The notes: a model not told the origin generated them from the sequence alone. DNA of 64,000 nucleotides from Enterobacter sp. Ag1 (GCA_000277545.1 AKXM01000015.1:8-64007), one strand, 5' to 3'; numbered from the stretch's first letter, positions 43,954 to 53,509 are shown. Made by a program: numbers and translations.

Positions 43954-44946
43954 ATGCTCAAGCGAATTCTTCTCTCTCTATTATTAATGCTGGGTTTTTA
44001 TACCGGAAACGCGCTGGCGGTTGATTGCCAGCGAGCGGCCAGGCCGCTGGAAAACACCATCTGCAATAACGACACCCTGCACTGGCTGGACAGCACGATG
44101 GGCGCCATTTATCGCTCTATGCTGGTGAAGGGTAATGGCGCGCAGGTGCATAAAGACTATCTGGAGTGGGAAAAATCGCTTGAAAACTGTACCACCGACG
44201 GCTGTATTGAACGAGCCTACTATGAAGGCATCAGCCGAATTTCCGGGGTGAAAGAGGGCTTTGACTGGCAGGGTACATGGTGGAACATCACGGCAGCTAA
44301 TCGAAGCGGGGGCAAATTAACCTTTAGCCGTAATGCAGAATGGTCATTAACCCTTGATATCAGAGCCTGGGCTGGCATAAACCATGACGACTTCACCGCT
44401 GAGGCCCAGAAAATATACGGCATGGTGATAGTGGAGAAAGTACAAAGCACCAGTAACTGTAAACTGCTGCTTATCCCGAGGCAGAATGGCTCAATCCAGG
44501 TGCACAGTAATGGCGAATGGGGCTGTAAATTGTCGATGCCGGTGGGGGTATTTGTTGACGGACGCTATGTGAAAAGCGCCAAGGACCCACGTCCGAAAGC
44601 CACGTTGCTGTCCATTGGTATATTCCCGGATGTTGAAACCGACAATCGCTTCAGAGAGATGGTGGGCAATGACTACCAGAATTTTGTGGATGCCGCAAAT
44701 GTCTATATCTATCAGGATGATATAGATAATATTGGCGCGAAGGTGATTGCCATGTGGGTACGTGGTGAAGCCAATCGCCATACGGCAATTATCATGTACA
44801 CCCCGGAAGGTAAAATGTGGGCGGCGCGAACGTCGCCGGGTAAAAAAGGGGGGCAGGAAGCCAAGTTTTACCGCTCGAAGAGCAATGAGGCAGACCCGCT
44901 GCCGCGCACTATCCGGGGCTGGAAGCTGCGGTTTTTAGATAAGTAG
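43954..44946 (+). CDS. Secreted protein with LprI-like N-terminal domain
   Basis: A 330-residue exported protein. Residues 1-22 are a signal peptide (RILLSLLLMLGFYTGNALA). Next comes a lysozyme-inhibitor LprI-type domain (former DUF1311) with the CQRAARPLENTICNNDTL and LDSTMGAIYRSML segments and four cysteines (C25, C37 and a C-x4-C pair near 78-83). The remaining 220 residues are unrecognised beta-rich sequence with two more cysteines. A periplasmic or surface role is likely; lysozyme inhibition is known for LprI but not shown here. It is a lone gene. Confidence 0.75.
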   Translation: MLKRILLSLLLMLGFYTGNALAVDCQRAARPLENTICNNDTLHWLDSTMGAIYRSMLVKGNGAQVHKDYLEWEKSLENCTTDGCIERAYYEGISRISGVKEGFDWQGTWWNITAANRSGGKLTFSRNAEWSLTLDIRAWAGINHDDFTAEAQKIYGMVIVEKVQSTSNCKLLLIPRQNGSIQVHSNGEWGCKLSMPVGVFVDGRYVKSAKDPRPKATLLSIGIFPDVETDNRFREMVGNDYQNFVDAANVYIYQDDIDNIGAKVIAMWVRGEANRHTAIIMYTPEGKMWAARTSPGKKGGQEAKFYRSKSNEADPLPRTIRGWKLRFLDK

Positions 44947-44997
44947 CTTTGCTCAAGCCGCCACTTCTTTCAAACTTAACGTCGCTTCAGGTCGTTA

Positions 44998-45101
44998 CCC
45001 TCACCCTAACCCTCTCCCTGGAAGGGAGAGGGGATAAACAATGTTTCCCGTAGCTTTTGTTTCCCCCCTCTCCCCTATGGGGAGAGGGCCGGGGTGAGGG
45101 G
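44998..45101. repeat. GC-rich palindromic dispersed repeat, copy B
   Basis: The most complete copy. The outer arms CCCTCACCC TAA CCCTCTCCC and GGGAGAGGG CCG GGGTGAGGG pair, with an inner hairpin around CCCTGGAAGGG. It shares its core with copy A and its arms with copy C. It lies just beyond the 3' end of the lfhA remnant. Confidence 0.85.
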
Positions 45102-45105
45102 GAAA

Positions 45106-46815
45106 TCACGCCAATGTCCCGACAATCTTCAAATCACTGTCGTCCGGCACCTCGTTATAAGACAACACATGCAGCCCGGTGCTAAACAGGCGGCCATAGC
45201 GCGCCAGAATCGGGCGAAGCTGTGGGGTAACCAGCAGCAAAGGCGGCAGGCTTTTCGCCCTCATCTGCTCGTAAATCATCGGCATGGTATTTTGCAGCTG
45301 CGACAGAATATTGGGGTCAACCGGGAAGCTGTCCAGTGCCACTTTCCCGGCCTGTTGGGCCTGATTCAGGGCGTTCAGCAGCAGGTTTTCCAGCTCGTTA
45401 TCCATGGTGTAGGCGGCAAGCTGACCGCGGTCGCCGTTGATGTTATGCAAAATAGCGCGCCGCAGGGCGTAACGCACATCGGCACACAGCAGCTGCGGAT
45501 CTTTGGTCACCGCGGCGCTTTCCAGCAGCGTGGCGGCAATGGTGACAATGTCTTTCAGCGACACCTGTTCCAGCAGAAGCTGCCGGTACACTTTCAGCAA
45601 CTGGCTGAAATTCAGCGCAGCATTTAAGTCTTCCGCAAGCTTGGGAGCCTGCAGCGCCAGGCGCGCATGGAGATGCGTGATATCGTCATAATTAAACAGA
45701 TCGGGCAAATGCTGGCGCGCCACTTTGTTGACGTGCGTGGCCACCACGCTGGCGCAATCCACCACCTGATAGCCAAGATTTAACGCCCGCGCTTTTTGGT
45801 CGGGATCAATCCAGACGATAGCCATGCCGTAAGCCGGATCGGTATCCAGCACGCCGTCAATCTCGCCGTACAGTTCGCTGCCGGGGATCGCCATCAGTTT
45901 TTCCGAGTTAACTTCCCCCAGCGCCACTCGAATACCATTGATGTGGATGGCGTACTGGGCGGGTTTGAGGCGGAAGTTCTCACGGATGCGGATCTCTGGC
46001 AACAGCACGCCGCAGGTCTCAGAGATAACCTGTCGCGCCCCGCGAATACGCTGCGAAAGCGGGCTGCCTTTGGCGGTATCCACCAGCGAAACCAGCTTGT
46101 AGCCAAGGTTCAGACCAATCGGCTCGACCAGCGGAATGCTGTCCCAACTGACGGTAGGTTCCGTGTCGGGGCTGAGCGCCTCCTGAATCGCCAGAATGTC
46201 ATCATCCTGCTGCTGCGCAGGCTGTACCACTTTGCTCTGCCGCCAGGCGGCAAACAGCAGCAGAGCGGTAAAGCTCAGGAAGGCGATATGCGGCATACCC
46301 GGCACGATGGCCAGAATAAACATCACGAACGCAGCGGTATAAAGTACGTTCGGGCGGGCGAGCAATTGCGTTTTAATTTCGTGGCTAACGTCGGCGTCGT
46401 CGCTTACTCGGGTCACGATAATAGCGGCCGCAGTCGCCAGCAGCAGGGATGGGATCTGCGCGACCAGGCCATCACCAATCGTCAGCAACACGTACTGCTG
46501 GAAGGCGTGGCTGGCATCAAGATCGTATTTAAAAATACCAATACAAATCCCGCCGATCACGTTGATGATAAGCACCATGATCCCGGCAATGGCGTCGCCG
46601 CGCACGAACTTTGAGGCCCCGTCCATCGCGCCGTAGAAATCGGCTTCGTTGGCAACGTCTTTACGCCGGGTTTTGGCCTGTTGCTGATTGATTAATCCGG
46701 CATTCAGGTCGGCATCGATCGCCATCTGTTTGCCGGGCAGGGCGTCAAGGGTAAAGCGGGCGGACACTTCAGAAATACGTTCTGCGCCTTTGGTGACCAC
46801 CACGAAGTTAATTAT
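45106..46815 (-). pseudogene. lfhA: lfhA remnant, 5'-truncated lateral flagellar export gene
   Basis: About 569 codons of a FlhA-family flagellar export-gate protein, from the phrase IINFVVVTKGAERISEVSARF to the natural C-terminus. MPGKQMAID-type sequence (LPGKQMAIDADLNAGLI) and the whole cytoplasmic domain are present. FlhA proteins have near 690 residues, so roughly the first 115, with the first membrane segments, are missing. Upstream of the junction the open frame continues into sequence antisense to lafU. The length and arrangement match E. coli K-12 fhiA, a known Flag-2 remnant. Without the N-terminus it cannot work in export. Confidence 0.88.
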
Positions 46816-46816
46816 G

Positions 46817-47617
46817 GGGGCGGTCACCGAAGAAGAGCGGAAAGAGATTGTCTCTTTGCTTAACAGCGACTCGCTGTTTGACGGCATGTCCGGGATGCCG
46901 ATTACCCAGCTAAACGGCTCCGGAGGCAGCGTTACTGTTCTGGCCGGGAAGCCAAAGCCGGATGATGCCAGCCAGGCTATTCAGCAGGATGTTGCTGCGC
47001 TACAGGCATTGACCAATGCGGCAAGCCAGGGGGAAAGTCTGGAAGACGTGAACCGCCGCTCAGAGCAGGAAATTGAAGATTTGGCCCGGGTGATCATGAA
47101 GATCACTTCAGCCTATGAGGCGCAGTCTAATCTGCAAATCGAGATCGTGCCGCAGGGGCTGCGTATTCTGGTGCAGGATGATCAAAAACGAGAAATGTTC
47201 CAGCGCAGCAGCGCCATTCTGACTCCCTTTTTTAACCGCCTGCTGACGGAGTTTGCTACGGCGCTGAACGCCATTGACAACAAAATTATTATTACCGGAC
47301 ACACCGATGCGACGCGTTTTCGTGACCAGGAGCTTTACAACAACTGGAACCTTTCCGGCGAGCGTGCCATGCAGGCGCGCAAAGCGCTGGCGAAGGGCGG
47401 GCTGGATACCGGAAAAGTGCTGCAGGTTAGCGGGATGGCTGACCAGATGTTGCTCGATCCTGACCATCCGCTCAGTTCGGCCAACCGCCGTATTGAAATC
47501 ATGGTGTTGACCCATTCCGCTAGCGCTTCGCTGTATCAATTCTTTGGTCAGCATGGCGAAAAAGTGCTTAAGCCGCTGGCCGAGCGCGTGGCGCAGCAGC
47601 CCTCCGCGGCACGCTAA
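46817..47617 (+). pseudogene. lafU: lafU remnant, 5'-truncated lateral flagellar motor gene
   Basis: About 266 codons of a MotB-like stator protein, containing the periplasmic OmpA-like peptidoglycan-binding domain (IIITGHTDATRF, NWNLSGERAMQARKAL, NRRIEIMVLT). The N-terminal cytoplasmic tail and membrane helix are missing. The open frame upstream of the junction is antisense to lfhA and lacks MotB similarity. It lies head to head with the lfhA remnant, as mbhA lies beside fhiA in E. coli K-12, where the Flag-2 locus between them was deleted. Confidence 0.85.
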
Positions 47618-47631
47618 GTTTTCAGGTATTT

Positions 47632-48471
47632 GTGTTGCTTAAGTCTATTTCCACCTCAATTGTCTCCACTTTTTCGCCTGCGTCCGAACTCTCCCGGCGT
47701 AGGGCGGGATTTTTTTTTCTGCTGCTATTCGTCCTGTTTTCGTCCCTGGCCTGGGCTTCACCCGCGAAAAAGTCTAAAGCAAGCGTGAAGCGCACACAGA
47801 TCGCGCAGCCGCAGAGTAAAGAAGCCCGTGAACGGATGAAAAATCGTGCAAGGCTGCTTACCCGTGCCAAAAATCGCCTTGCAGTTGTCCCGCCTACGCC
47901 CGAACAGAAAAAGCGTCAGGCTGCTGAAAAACTGGTCGCTCGTGCCCTGAACCGTGAGCAGCTCGCCATGCACACTCGCTGGCGTCCTGGGCTGATGGGG
48001 GGCTCAGAAGGTCTGTGGCCGTTGGCGACCGAAGCGCTTATGGCTGAGATGGTAAGCCCGCGTGTGGAAGCCACTCTCCACAAAGTGATAGCGCGGCTCA
48101 AGCAACAGTTGGGCAAACCCTATGTCTGGGGTGGACAGACGCCCGAGCAGGGCTTCGACTGCAGCGGGCTAATCTATTACGCCTATAACAAGCTGCTTAG
48201 CCAAAAGCTGCCGCGTACCGCCAACGGTATGTTTCAGGATCGGCGATTAAAACGAATAAGTCAGCGCCAGCTTCAGCGTGGCGATCTGGTGTTTTTCAGT
48301 ATCAAAAGCCAGGATCGCGCCGATCACGTCGGGGTTTATTTAGGAGAAGGGCAGTTTATCGAGGCGCCCAGAACCGGGCTGAATATCCGCATCAGCCAAC
48401 TGGCAGACAATTACTGGCAGGATCATTTCCTGGGGGCGAAGCGTATTTTGACCGAGGAGGCTGTTCTGTGA
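47632..48471 (+). CDS. NlpC/P60 endopeptidase, YafL-like
   Basis: A 279-residue cell-wall hydrolase. Residues 1-42 hold a long signal sequence with the hydrophobic core FFFLLLFVLFSSLAWA, a basic linker follows, and the NlpC/P60 domain starts near 145. The catalytic cysteine is C177 in GFDCSGLIYYAYN, and the histidine is H232 in ADHVGVYLGEG. No ATG fits, so the start is taken as GTG 47632, with CAGGT upstream. It cuts peptidoglycan stem peptides in the periplasm. E. coli yafL also lies close to the Flag-2 remnant, which supports the assignment. Confidence 0.8.
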   Translation: MLLKSISTSIVSTFSPASELSRRRAGFFFLLLFVLFSSLAWASPAKKSKASVKRTQIAQPQSKEARERMKNRARLLTRAKNRLAVVPPTPEQKKRQAAEKLVARALNREQLAMHTRWRPGLMGGSEGLWPLATEALMAEMVSPRVEATLHKVIARLKQQLGKPYVWGGQTPEQGFDCSGLIYYAYNKLLSQKLPRTANGMFQDRRLKRISQRQLQRGDLVFFSIKSQDRADHVGVYLGEGQFIEAPRTGLNIRISQLADNYWQDHFLGAKRILTEEAVL

Positions 48472-48478
48472 GGTCAGA

Positions 48479-48573
48479 CCCCTCACCCCGGCCCTCTCCC
48501 AGAGGGAGAGGGGGAAAATAACAGGGCGGGACAGGACGCAATCTTTCCCCTCTCCCTTTTAGGGAGAGGGTAA
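48479..48573. repeat. GC-rich palindromic dispersed repeat, copy C
   Basis: Two hairpins of the form CCCTCTCCC-loop-GGGAGAGGG, preceded by CCCCTCACCCCGG. The arms equal those of copy B; the middle is different. It sits between the 3' ends of the convergent yafL-like and rnk genes, where it may help end transcription. Confidence 0.8.
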
Positions 48574-48616
48574 GAAGCCGTCCCTCCCGAAAGAGAGACC
48601 GCCGCCGCGAATTGAA

Positions 48617-49027
48617 TTAGCGGTGAAATTCACCGGCAGATTCAGGCTGGTAGTGCAAAGCGAGCACTTCAAGGTGAGTCTGACTGCCGTTTGGCAACGT
48701 CCAGTTGATACTATCGCCAACCCGCAGGCCGAGCAGCGCGGCACCGACTGGAGCCATAACAGAAAGCTGGTTATCGCTGTCGGTCAGGTTCGCCGGGTAA
48801 ACCAGCGTGCGTACGTGGACTTCCTGAGTGCTTAAATCGCGAAACTCTACGCGGCTGTTCATGGACACCACATCCGACGGCATCTTCTCCGGGCTGCACA
48901 TCTCCGCGCGATCCAGTTCGGCGTTGAGCGCCTCTGCCACCGGGGCTTTGGCGTACTGCGGCTGTTCCAGCAGGCGGTCAAGGCGTTCGGCGTCTAGTTC
49001 GTTAATGATGATGGCAGGTCTGGACAT
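48617..49027 (-). CDS. rnk: Nucleoside diphosphate kinase regulator Rnk
   Basis: A 136-residue protein, the same length as E. coli Rnk. It has an N-terminal coiled segment ([15 protein letters not shown]) and a C-terminal GreA/GreB-like FKBP domain ([22 protein letters not shown]). It binds RNA polymerase and influences nucleoside diphosphate kinase levels. GGAGAG precedes the ATG at 49027; a longer open frame of 29 codons upstream is part of the leader. rna lies nearby, as in E. coli. Confidence 0.93.
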   Translation of the reverse strand: MSRPAIIINELDAERLDRLLEQPQYAKAPVAEALNAELDRAEMCSPEKMPSDVVSMNSRVEFRDLSTQEVHVRTLVYPANLTDSDNQLSVMAPVGAALLGLRVGDSINWTLPNGSQTHLEVLALHYQPESAGEFHR

Positions 49028-49078
49028 AGTTCTCTCCGTGTAAAAAAGCAGGGCACTCATGTGCTGAAATCGTACAAA

Positions 49079-49108
49079 GAAAAACCCCCACCGAAACCGG
49101 CGAGGGTT
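49079..49108 (-). terminator. Terminator of the gluconate-type permease gene
   Basis: On the minus strand AACCCTCGCCGG pairs imperfectly with the GGTGGGGGTT stretch after a short loop and leads into a T-run. It lies 80 bases beyond the permease stop and upstream of rnk. Confidence 0.7.
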
Positions 49109-49188
49109 GTTCACGTAGGACCGATGATACTGAGCTTAGCCCGGAGTTGAAAGCGAGATCAGTCACATTTTGACTTCCCCCGATTCCC

Positions 49189-50565
49189 TTACAGAATCAC
49201 GCTCCCCAGCGCCGCCAGCAGGAAGGCGATGGTGCCGATCAGCGTTTCCATCACGGTCCAGGTTTTCAGCGTCGTTTTCTCATCCATTTCCAGGAAACGC
49301 CCCACCAGCCAGAAGCCGGAGTCATTCACGTGAGACAGGACGGTAGCGCCCCCGGCAATCGCGATAACGATAAAGCACAGGTCAAACTGGCTCAGGCCCG
49401 TGGTGGCTTCGACCATCGGTGAGACCAGCGCGGCGGTAGTGGTCAGGGCAACGGTGGCTGACCCTTGAGCAACGCGAAGCGCAGTCGAGATAACAAAGGC
49501 GGCAACGATAACCGGCATGCCGGTGTCTGAGAGGACGCCAGCCAGCGCGTCACCAATGCCGCTTGCGCGTAGCACGCCGCCGAACATACCGCCCGCTCCG
49601 GTCACCAGGATAATGCCGCAAATCGGGCCGAGTGCGCCGTCACATACCTTTTCAAGATGCTGGCGGCTATGTTTGCCGCTGAAGACCATCAGGGCAAAAA
49701 AGACGGTAATCAGCAGTGCAATAGGCGTTTTGCCCAGCATGCGCAAGAAGTTCACCAGCGTATTGTCGGCGCTGACCCAGCCGAGCACAGTGGCGGTGTT
49801 GAGGCCGGTATCGAGGAAGATCAGCACCAGCGGCATCAGTAAAATTGTCATGACCATGCCGAATGACGGCGGCTGGTGATTCTGATCCACTTCGACTTTA
49901 CCGAGGAAAGAGCTCGGCAGAGGAATATCGAATTTCTTCCCGGCATACAGCCCGAAGAGATAGGCCCCGAGATACCAGGTCGGGATGGCGATAATCAGCC
50001 CTACCACAACCAGCAGGCCGATGTTCGCCCCCAGCAGTTCGCTGGCGGCCACCGGGCCTGGATGCGGCGGCAGAAGCGCGTGCATCACCGCAAAAGCACC
50101 GGCCGCCGGGAGCGCATATTTCAGCGTTGAGCCGCCGAATTGCTTGGCGACGCTGAAGATGATCGGCAGCATCACCACCAGACCCGCGTCAAAGAAGATC
50201 GGGAAGCCAAAAAGCAGTGACGCGACGCCAAGGGCAAAAGGTGCCCGGTGAGCGCCAAAGGTCCCAACCAGGGTGTCCGCCAGCACCTTTGCGCCGCCGG
50301 AAATTTCCAACAGGCGGCCAATCATGGCGCCGAGCCCAACTAATAAAGCGACGCCTGCCAGGGTGCTGCCAAAGCCACCCAGGATCGTGGGTACAATTTT
50401 GTCGAACGGCACGCCTGTGACGAGTGCCACAATGACGCTGACCAGGGTCAGCGCCAGGAAGGCATGTACGCGAAAGCGCATGATCAATACGAGCAGGAGC
50501 ACGACGGAACAGGCGGCAATACCCAGCAGGCTTCCTGCGCCTAAACTTGTTGTTATTTCGGTCAT
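49189..50565 (-). CDS. Gluconate:H+ symporter, GntP family
   Basis: A 458-residue permease with about twelve to fourteen membrane segments. GntP-family phrases are plain: LLVGLGAMIGRLLEISGGA, FGFPIFFDAGLVVMLPI, HALLPPHPGPVAA and VLSHVNDSGFWLVGRF. It should take up gluconate or a related sugar acid. GGGGAAA precedes the ATG at 50565, and the 30 codons upstream in the open frame cover operator sequence. Two GntR-type sites upstream support gluconate control. Which of GntP, GntT or GntU it equals is undecided. Confidence 0.9.
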   Translation of the reverse strand: MTEITTSLGAGSLLGIAACSVVLLLVLIMRFRVHAFLALTLVSVIVALVTGVPFDKIVPTILGGFGSTLAGVALLVGLGAMIGRLLEISGGAKVLADTLVGTFGAHRAPFALGVASLLFGFPIFFDAGLVVMLPIIFSVAKQFGGSTLKYALPAAGAFAVMHALLPPHPGPVAASELLGANIGLLVVVGLIIAIPTWYLGAYLFGLYAGKKFDIPLPSSFLGKVEVDQNHQPPSFGMVMTILLMPLVLIFLDTGLNTATVLGWVSADNTLVNFLRMLGKTPIALLITVFFALMVFSGKHSRQHLEKVCDGALGPICGIILVTGAGGMFGGVLRASGIGDALAGVLSDTGMPVIVAAFVISTALRVAQGSATVALTTTAALVSPMVEATTGLSQFDLCFIVIAIAGGATVLSHVNDSGFWLVGRFLEMDEKTTLKTWTVMETLIGTIAFLLAALGSVIL

Positions 50566-50626
50566 TTTATTTCCCCAGTGGCAAATTCTCAGATGAATGC
50601 ACCAAAAGCGTGTTATTGGGTGATGC

Positions 50627-50655
50627 TGATACCGGTAACATGATATCGGTAACAT
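50627..50655. promoter_or_regulatory. Two tandem GntR/IdnR-like operators
   Basis: TGATACCGGTAACA at 50627 and TGATATCGGTAACA at 50641 are direct repeats at 14-bp spacing. Each resembles the E. coli GntR consensus ATGTTACCGGTAACAT read on the other strand. A further inverted repeat, ATGTT-N4-AACAT, lies at 50682-50695. Confidence 0.7.
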
Positions 50656-50846
50656 CCGGTTGCCTGTAAATGAACTCTGTAATGTTTGTTAACATTCTGG
50701 GACGAAGTTCAAACAATCAAAATAATCAGTGCGAAAGGTGAGCGGGGGAATTGTTTGGCTGGGAAAAGTCTGACACGCGCCTGACTTACACCATCAGGGA
50801 GCGAAATACTGCGGGGGCCACCGTGTAGCACGGGGCCCGGCTGCTT

Positions 50847-51005
50847 TTAACGAGCAGGGTGTTCCGCTATCGGCAACAAGAGCTCTTTGAGAATTTCATA
50901 GCGCTGCTGCGGCGAGAGCCAGATAAACCCCAGCAGTTTTTGCTGGCTGCCTTCACGCTCGAACTGCGCCCTCAGCTGCAGTAAGTACCGTTTTGTTCTG
51001 TTCAT
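50847..51005 (-). CDS. 52-residue hypothetical protein
   Basis: A short gene that I do not recognise. The product is basic and helical (RTKRYLLQLRAQFEREGSQQ, then WLSPQQRYEILKELLLP), without membrane or signal segment. The ATG at 51005 is preceded by GGAGGTGA, a near-perfect ribosome binding site at ideal spacing, which is the main reason to call it. A longer frame runs 17 codons upstream without such a site. It lies alone between the gluconate-type permease and rna genes. Confidence 0.65.
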   Translation of the reverse strand: MNRTKRYLLQLRAQFEREGSQQKLLGFIWLSPQQRYEILKELLLPIAEHPAR

Positions 51006-51096
51006 GGTCACCTCCAGGTTCGTTACCTGAAGGCTATAATCAAAAAACCGGAACAAATAGTGATGCGATTAATTTTTGACTTCAGTATTTATTCTG

Positions 51097-51903
51097 TCAG
51101 TAGCCAACTGCGTCCAGGCGGAAGCTCTTCCCGCAGTTGCCGGGGTGTTTTTGCGGGGCAAAGGAGGCGGTTTGCAGCGGTTGGTTAATCTTGTCTGCCA
51201 GCAGGGAGATCTGCATTTCCGTGAGGTAGGCGGGATTACCGTCACAGGTTAGCTTGATAGCATTCACCGCATCGCTGCCCCAGGTTTGCTTCACGGCTTG
51301 GTTAAACGCCTTACGCGTCACCACCTGGCCGTAGTGCTGAGCCAGGAACTGGCCAAAAGCGCTGTGTTTCACTTCTCCATTCAGGCGCACCATCGTGCCG
51401 AAGTAATCGTCGGGGTTAAAGCCAAAGCAAACGCCGTGCTTGGCGTATTCGTAGCGCTCCAGGCAGGATTGGCCCCCGGCGCCGGGCATCACGCCGGCCA
51501 GCTTTGAGGCCATTTCAACGGAAAGCCCGGTATCCGGCGCGGCGCATTTGTTTGAAGCCCTGGCTTCGGCCATATTCGGCACCGGGCGAGTGGCGCAGCC
51601 GTAGCGCATCCAGCGTTTTTCATCGACGCCGCGTGACGCGACAGATTTTGGCAGACCGGGCCAGAGGCCGTGAACGGTCAGGAAGGCACTTTTATCCGCC
51701 TGTTCCTGCTGGGCTTTACACTCCGCGGGTTCGTTGCGATTGCGGTCGTGCATGCTCTGACAGAAGCCGGTTTGCCAGGAGAGCGCCAGTACGTAGCGAT
51801 CAAAATCCCCGTACTGGCTGGGCTGCAGGGCGTCGGCAAACGCAAGTGGACTAAGTAAAAGCGGCGTGCAAAGCAGTAAATGTCGCGGTGTGAAATTCAT
51901 CAT
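51097..51903 (-). CDS. rna: RNase I (T2 family)
   Basis: A 268-residue periplasmic ribonuclease. Residues 1-23 are a signal peptide. The two catalytic histidine motifs are HGLWPGLP near residue 78 and EYAKHGVCF near residue 155, and the mature protein has eight or more cysteines for disulphide bonds. It degrades RNA without base preference to 2',3'-cyclic nucleotides. Two adjacent ATG codons (51903, 51900) could serve as start. rnk lies close by as in E. coli, but here with the permease gene between them. Confidence 0.95.
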   Translation of the reverse strand: MMNFTPRHLLLCTPLLLSPLAFADALQPSQYGDFDRYVLALSWQTGFCQSMHDRNRNEPAECKAQQEQADKSAFLTVHGLWPGLPKSVASRGVDEKRWMRYGCATRPVPNMAEARASNKCAAPDTGLSVEMASKLAGVMPGAGGQSCLERYEYAKHGVCFGFNPDDYFGTMVRLNGEVKHSAFGQFLAQHYGQVVTRKAFNQAVKQTWGSDAVNAIKLTCDGNPAYLTEMQISLLADKINQPLQTASFAPQKHPGNCGKSFRLDAVGY

Positions 51904-51943
51904 TATTCTCTTATCTGTCCTGGAGGCGGGCTTATTATAGGCA

Positions 51944-51970
51944 TAAAAAAAGCGCCTGATGCAGGCGCTT
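51944..51970 (-). terminator. Terminator of dcuC
   Basis: On the minus strand the nine-base stem AAGCGCCTG / CAGGCGCTT with a three-base loop leads into seven T, 20 bases after the dcuC stop. Confidence 0.9.
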
Positions 51971-51990
51971 GAAACAATGATGGCTGCGGG

Positions 51991-53367
51991 TTAGTGAACG
52001 ATCGCTGCAGCAGGAACCAGAATCTCCGTGGCGATAATCACCACAATAAGACCGACGGCGACCGGCACAGAGGTACGCTTCACCACTTCGAAAGGTGAGA
52101 TTTTTGCCATCCCGGCAACGGCCACTACCACGCCGGAAACTGGAGAAATGGTGCGGCCCAGGTTGGAAGCCTGCAGCATCGGAATGGTCAGGTATGCCGG
52201 GTTAATCCCGGAAGAGTGAGCCAGTTTCGGGATCATTTCGACGAAGGCATAGAACGGTGCGTTACCGGAGCCGGTGGTCATGGCCGCCAGCATGGTCAGC
52301 ACCACCAGCACCAGCATCAGAATAATGCTTGCGGAACCAAACGAGGTGGCAATAGAGATCAGGCTTTGAATAAAGCCGATGGTGCTTAAGCCCTGGGCAA
52401 AAACGCCGGCGGCAACCAGCAGCATCACCACGTTGGCAAAGGCGTCCGCCATGCCGCGATAGCAAACTTCCATCCCGGAGAAGACGTGCTGCGTATTGAA
52501 GCTGCGGAAAAACTCAATCAGCGCGGCAATCAGAATACATATCACCAGGATAGTAATGATATGCAGCTGCGGGCCCCATTTGCCGTCGAAAATGAGTACC
52601 CCGACAATCGGCGTAAACGGCAGGATGGCGTAGAAAGCGGGCGCGGAAGTCTGAATTTCACTCACGTCCAGCATTTCGTGGTTGATGTGCTCTTTCTTGT
52701 CGAGATAGCGCTGCCAGAAGAAATGCGCGATGGCCATGCTGATGATGGCAGCGATGGAGATAGGAATGGTCGTTTTAAAGGCAAAATCGACCAGCGACAT
52801 TTCAGAAGCCTGAGCGGCCAGCACCACGTCTCCGGACGTTGGAGCCAGAATAATCGCCGCCGGAGAAGCGCAAATGGCTGCGGCAGCTCCGCGGCTGATA
52901 CCGACATTGACCATGACCGGGAACAGCGTAGCCATTAACAACACCCCAAGCCCGGTTGCGGAAGAGACCGCCAGCGACATCAGGCAGGCGACGAAGTAGG
53001 CGGCAATCATCAGTAAGTAAGGCGAGTTGATGAATTTCAGCGGCTTAGAGGCCAGTTTGACCACCACATCGTTGGCGCCGATATGGGTCATGTAGGCGGC
53101 AAACCCGCAGAGCATCATGATCATCATGCCAAGATCGCCGCCGCGGCTCATCAGCAGGATTTTGACGTATTCAAAGATGTCTGTGGCGGTGTAGCCGGTG
53201 CTTTCCGCGCTGGCGGGCAACACTTTATGCCCCATCAACGCGCTGACGATAAGTAACAATAACCCGCCGACGAACAGCACGCCGGTGGCGGAATAGCCTT
53301 TGATGATGTAGCGGGCAACGCCCACAATCACCACGACCCCGATAATAAGTTCCAGAATGGTAAGCAT
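51991..53367 (-). CDS. dcuC: C4-dicarboxylate transporter DcuC
   Basis: A 458-residue inner-membrane carrier of the DcuC family with about twelve membrane segments, used for succinate export and fumarate-succinate exchange during anaerobic growth. ASPAAIILAPTSGDVVLAA, SGNAPFYAFVEMIPKLA and NLGRTISPVSGVVVAVAGM (read in parts) are family hallmarks. Length agrees with E. coli DcuC. An FNR-like site 143 bases upstream and a strong terminator make it a single-gene unit. Confidence 0.95.
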   Translation of the reverse strand: MLTILELIIGVVVIVGVARYIIKGYSATGVLFVGGLLLLIVSALMGHKVLPASAESTGYTATDIFEYVKILLMSRGGDLGMMIMMLCGFAAYMTHIGANDVVVKLASKPLKFINSPYLLMIAAYFVACLMSLAVSSATGLGVLLMATLFPVMVNVGISRGAAAAICASPAAIILAPTSGDVVLAAQASEMSLVDFAFKTTIPISIAAIISMAIAHFFWQRYLDKKEHINHEMLDVSEIQTSAPAFYAILPFTPIVGVLIFDGKWGPQLHIITILVICILIAALIEFFRSFNTQHVFSGMEVCYRGMADAFANVVMLLVAAGVFAQGLSTIGFIQSLISIATSFGSASIILMLVLVVLTMLAAMTTGSGNAPFYAFVEMIPKLAHSSGINPAYLTIPMLQASNLGRTISPVSGVVVAVAGMAKISPFEVVKRTSVPVAVGLIVVIIATEILVPAAAIVH

Positions 53368-53509
53368 GATATCCCCTGATACGCTAAGGCGCTCTTCGGC
53401 GTCCTTACGCTTGCGGCTGTAAGTGGTTTTCTCTCAGAAATTAAAATAGTGATTTTTTACAGGCGACTGTAAAGGGCTAAGAATTTGCCTCAGAACCCGT
53501 TTGGAGTTT

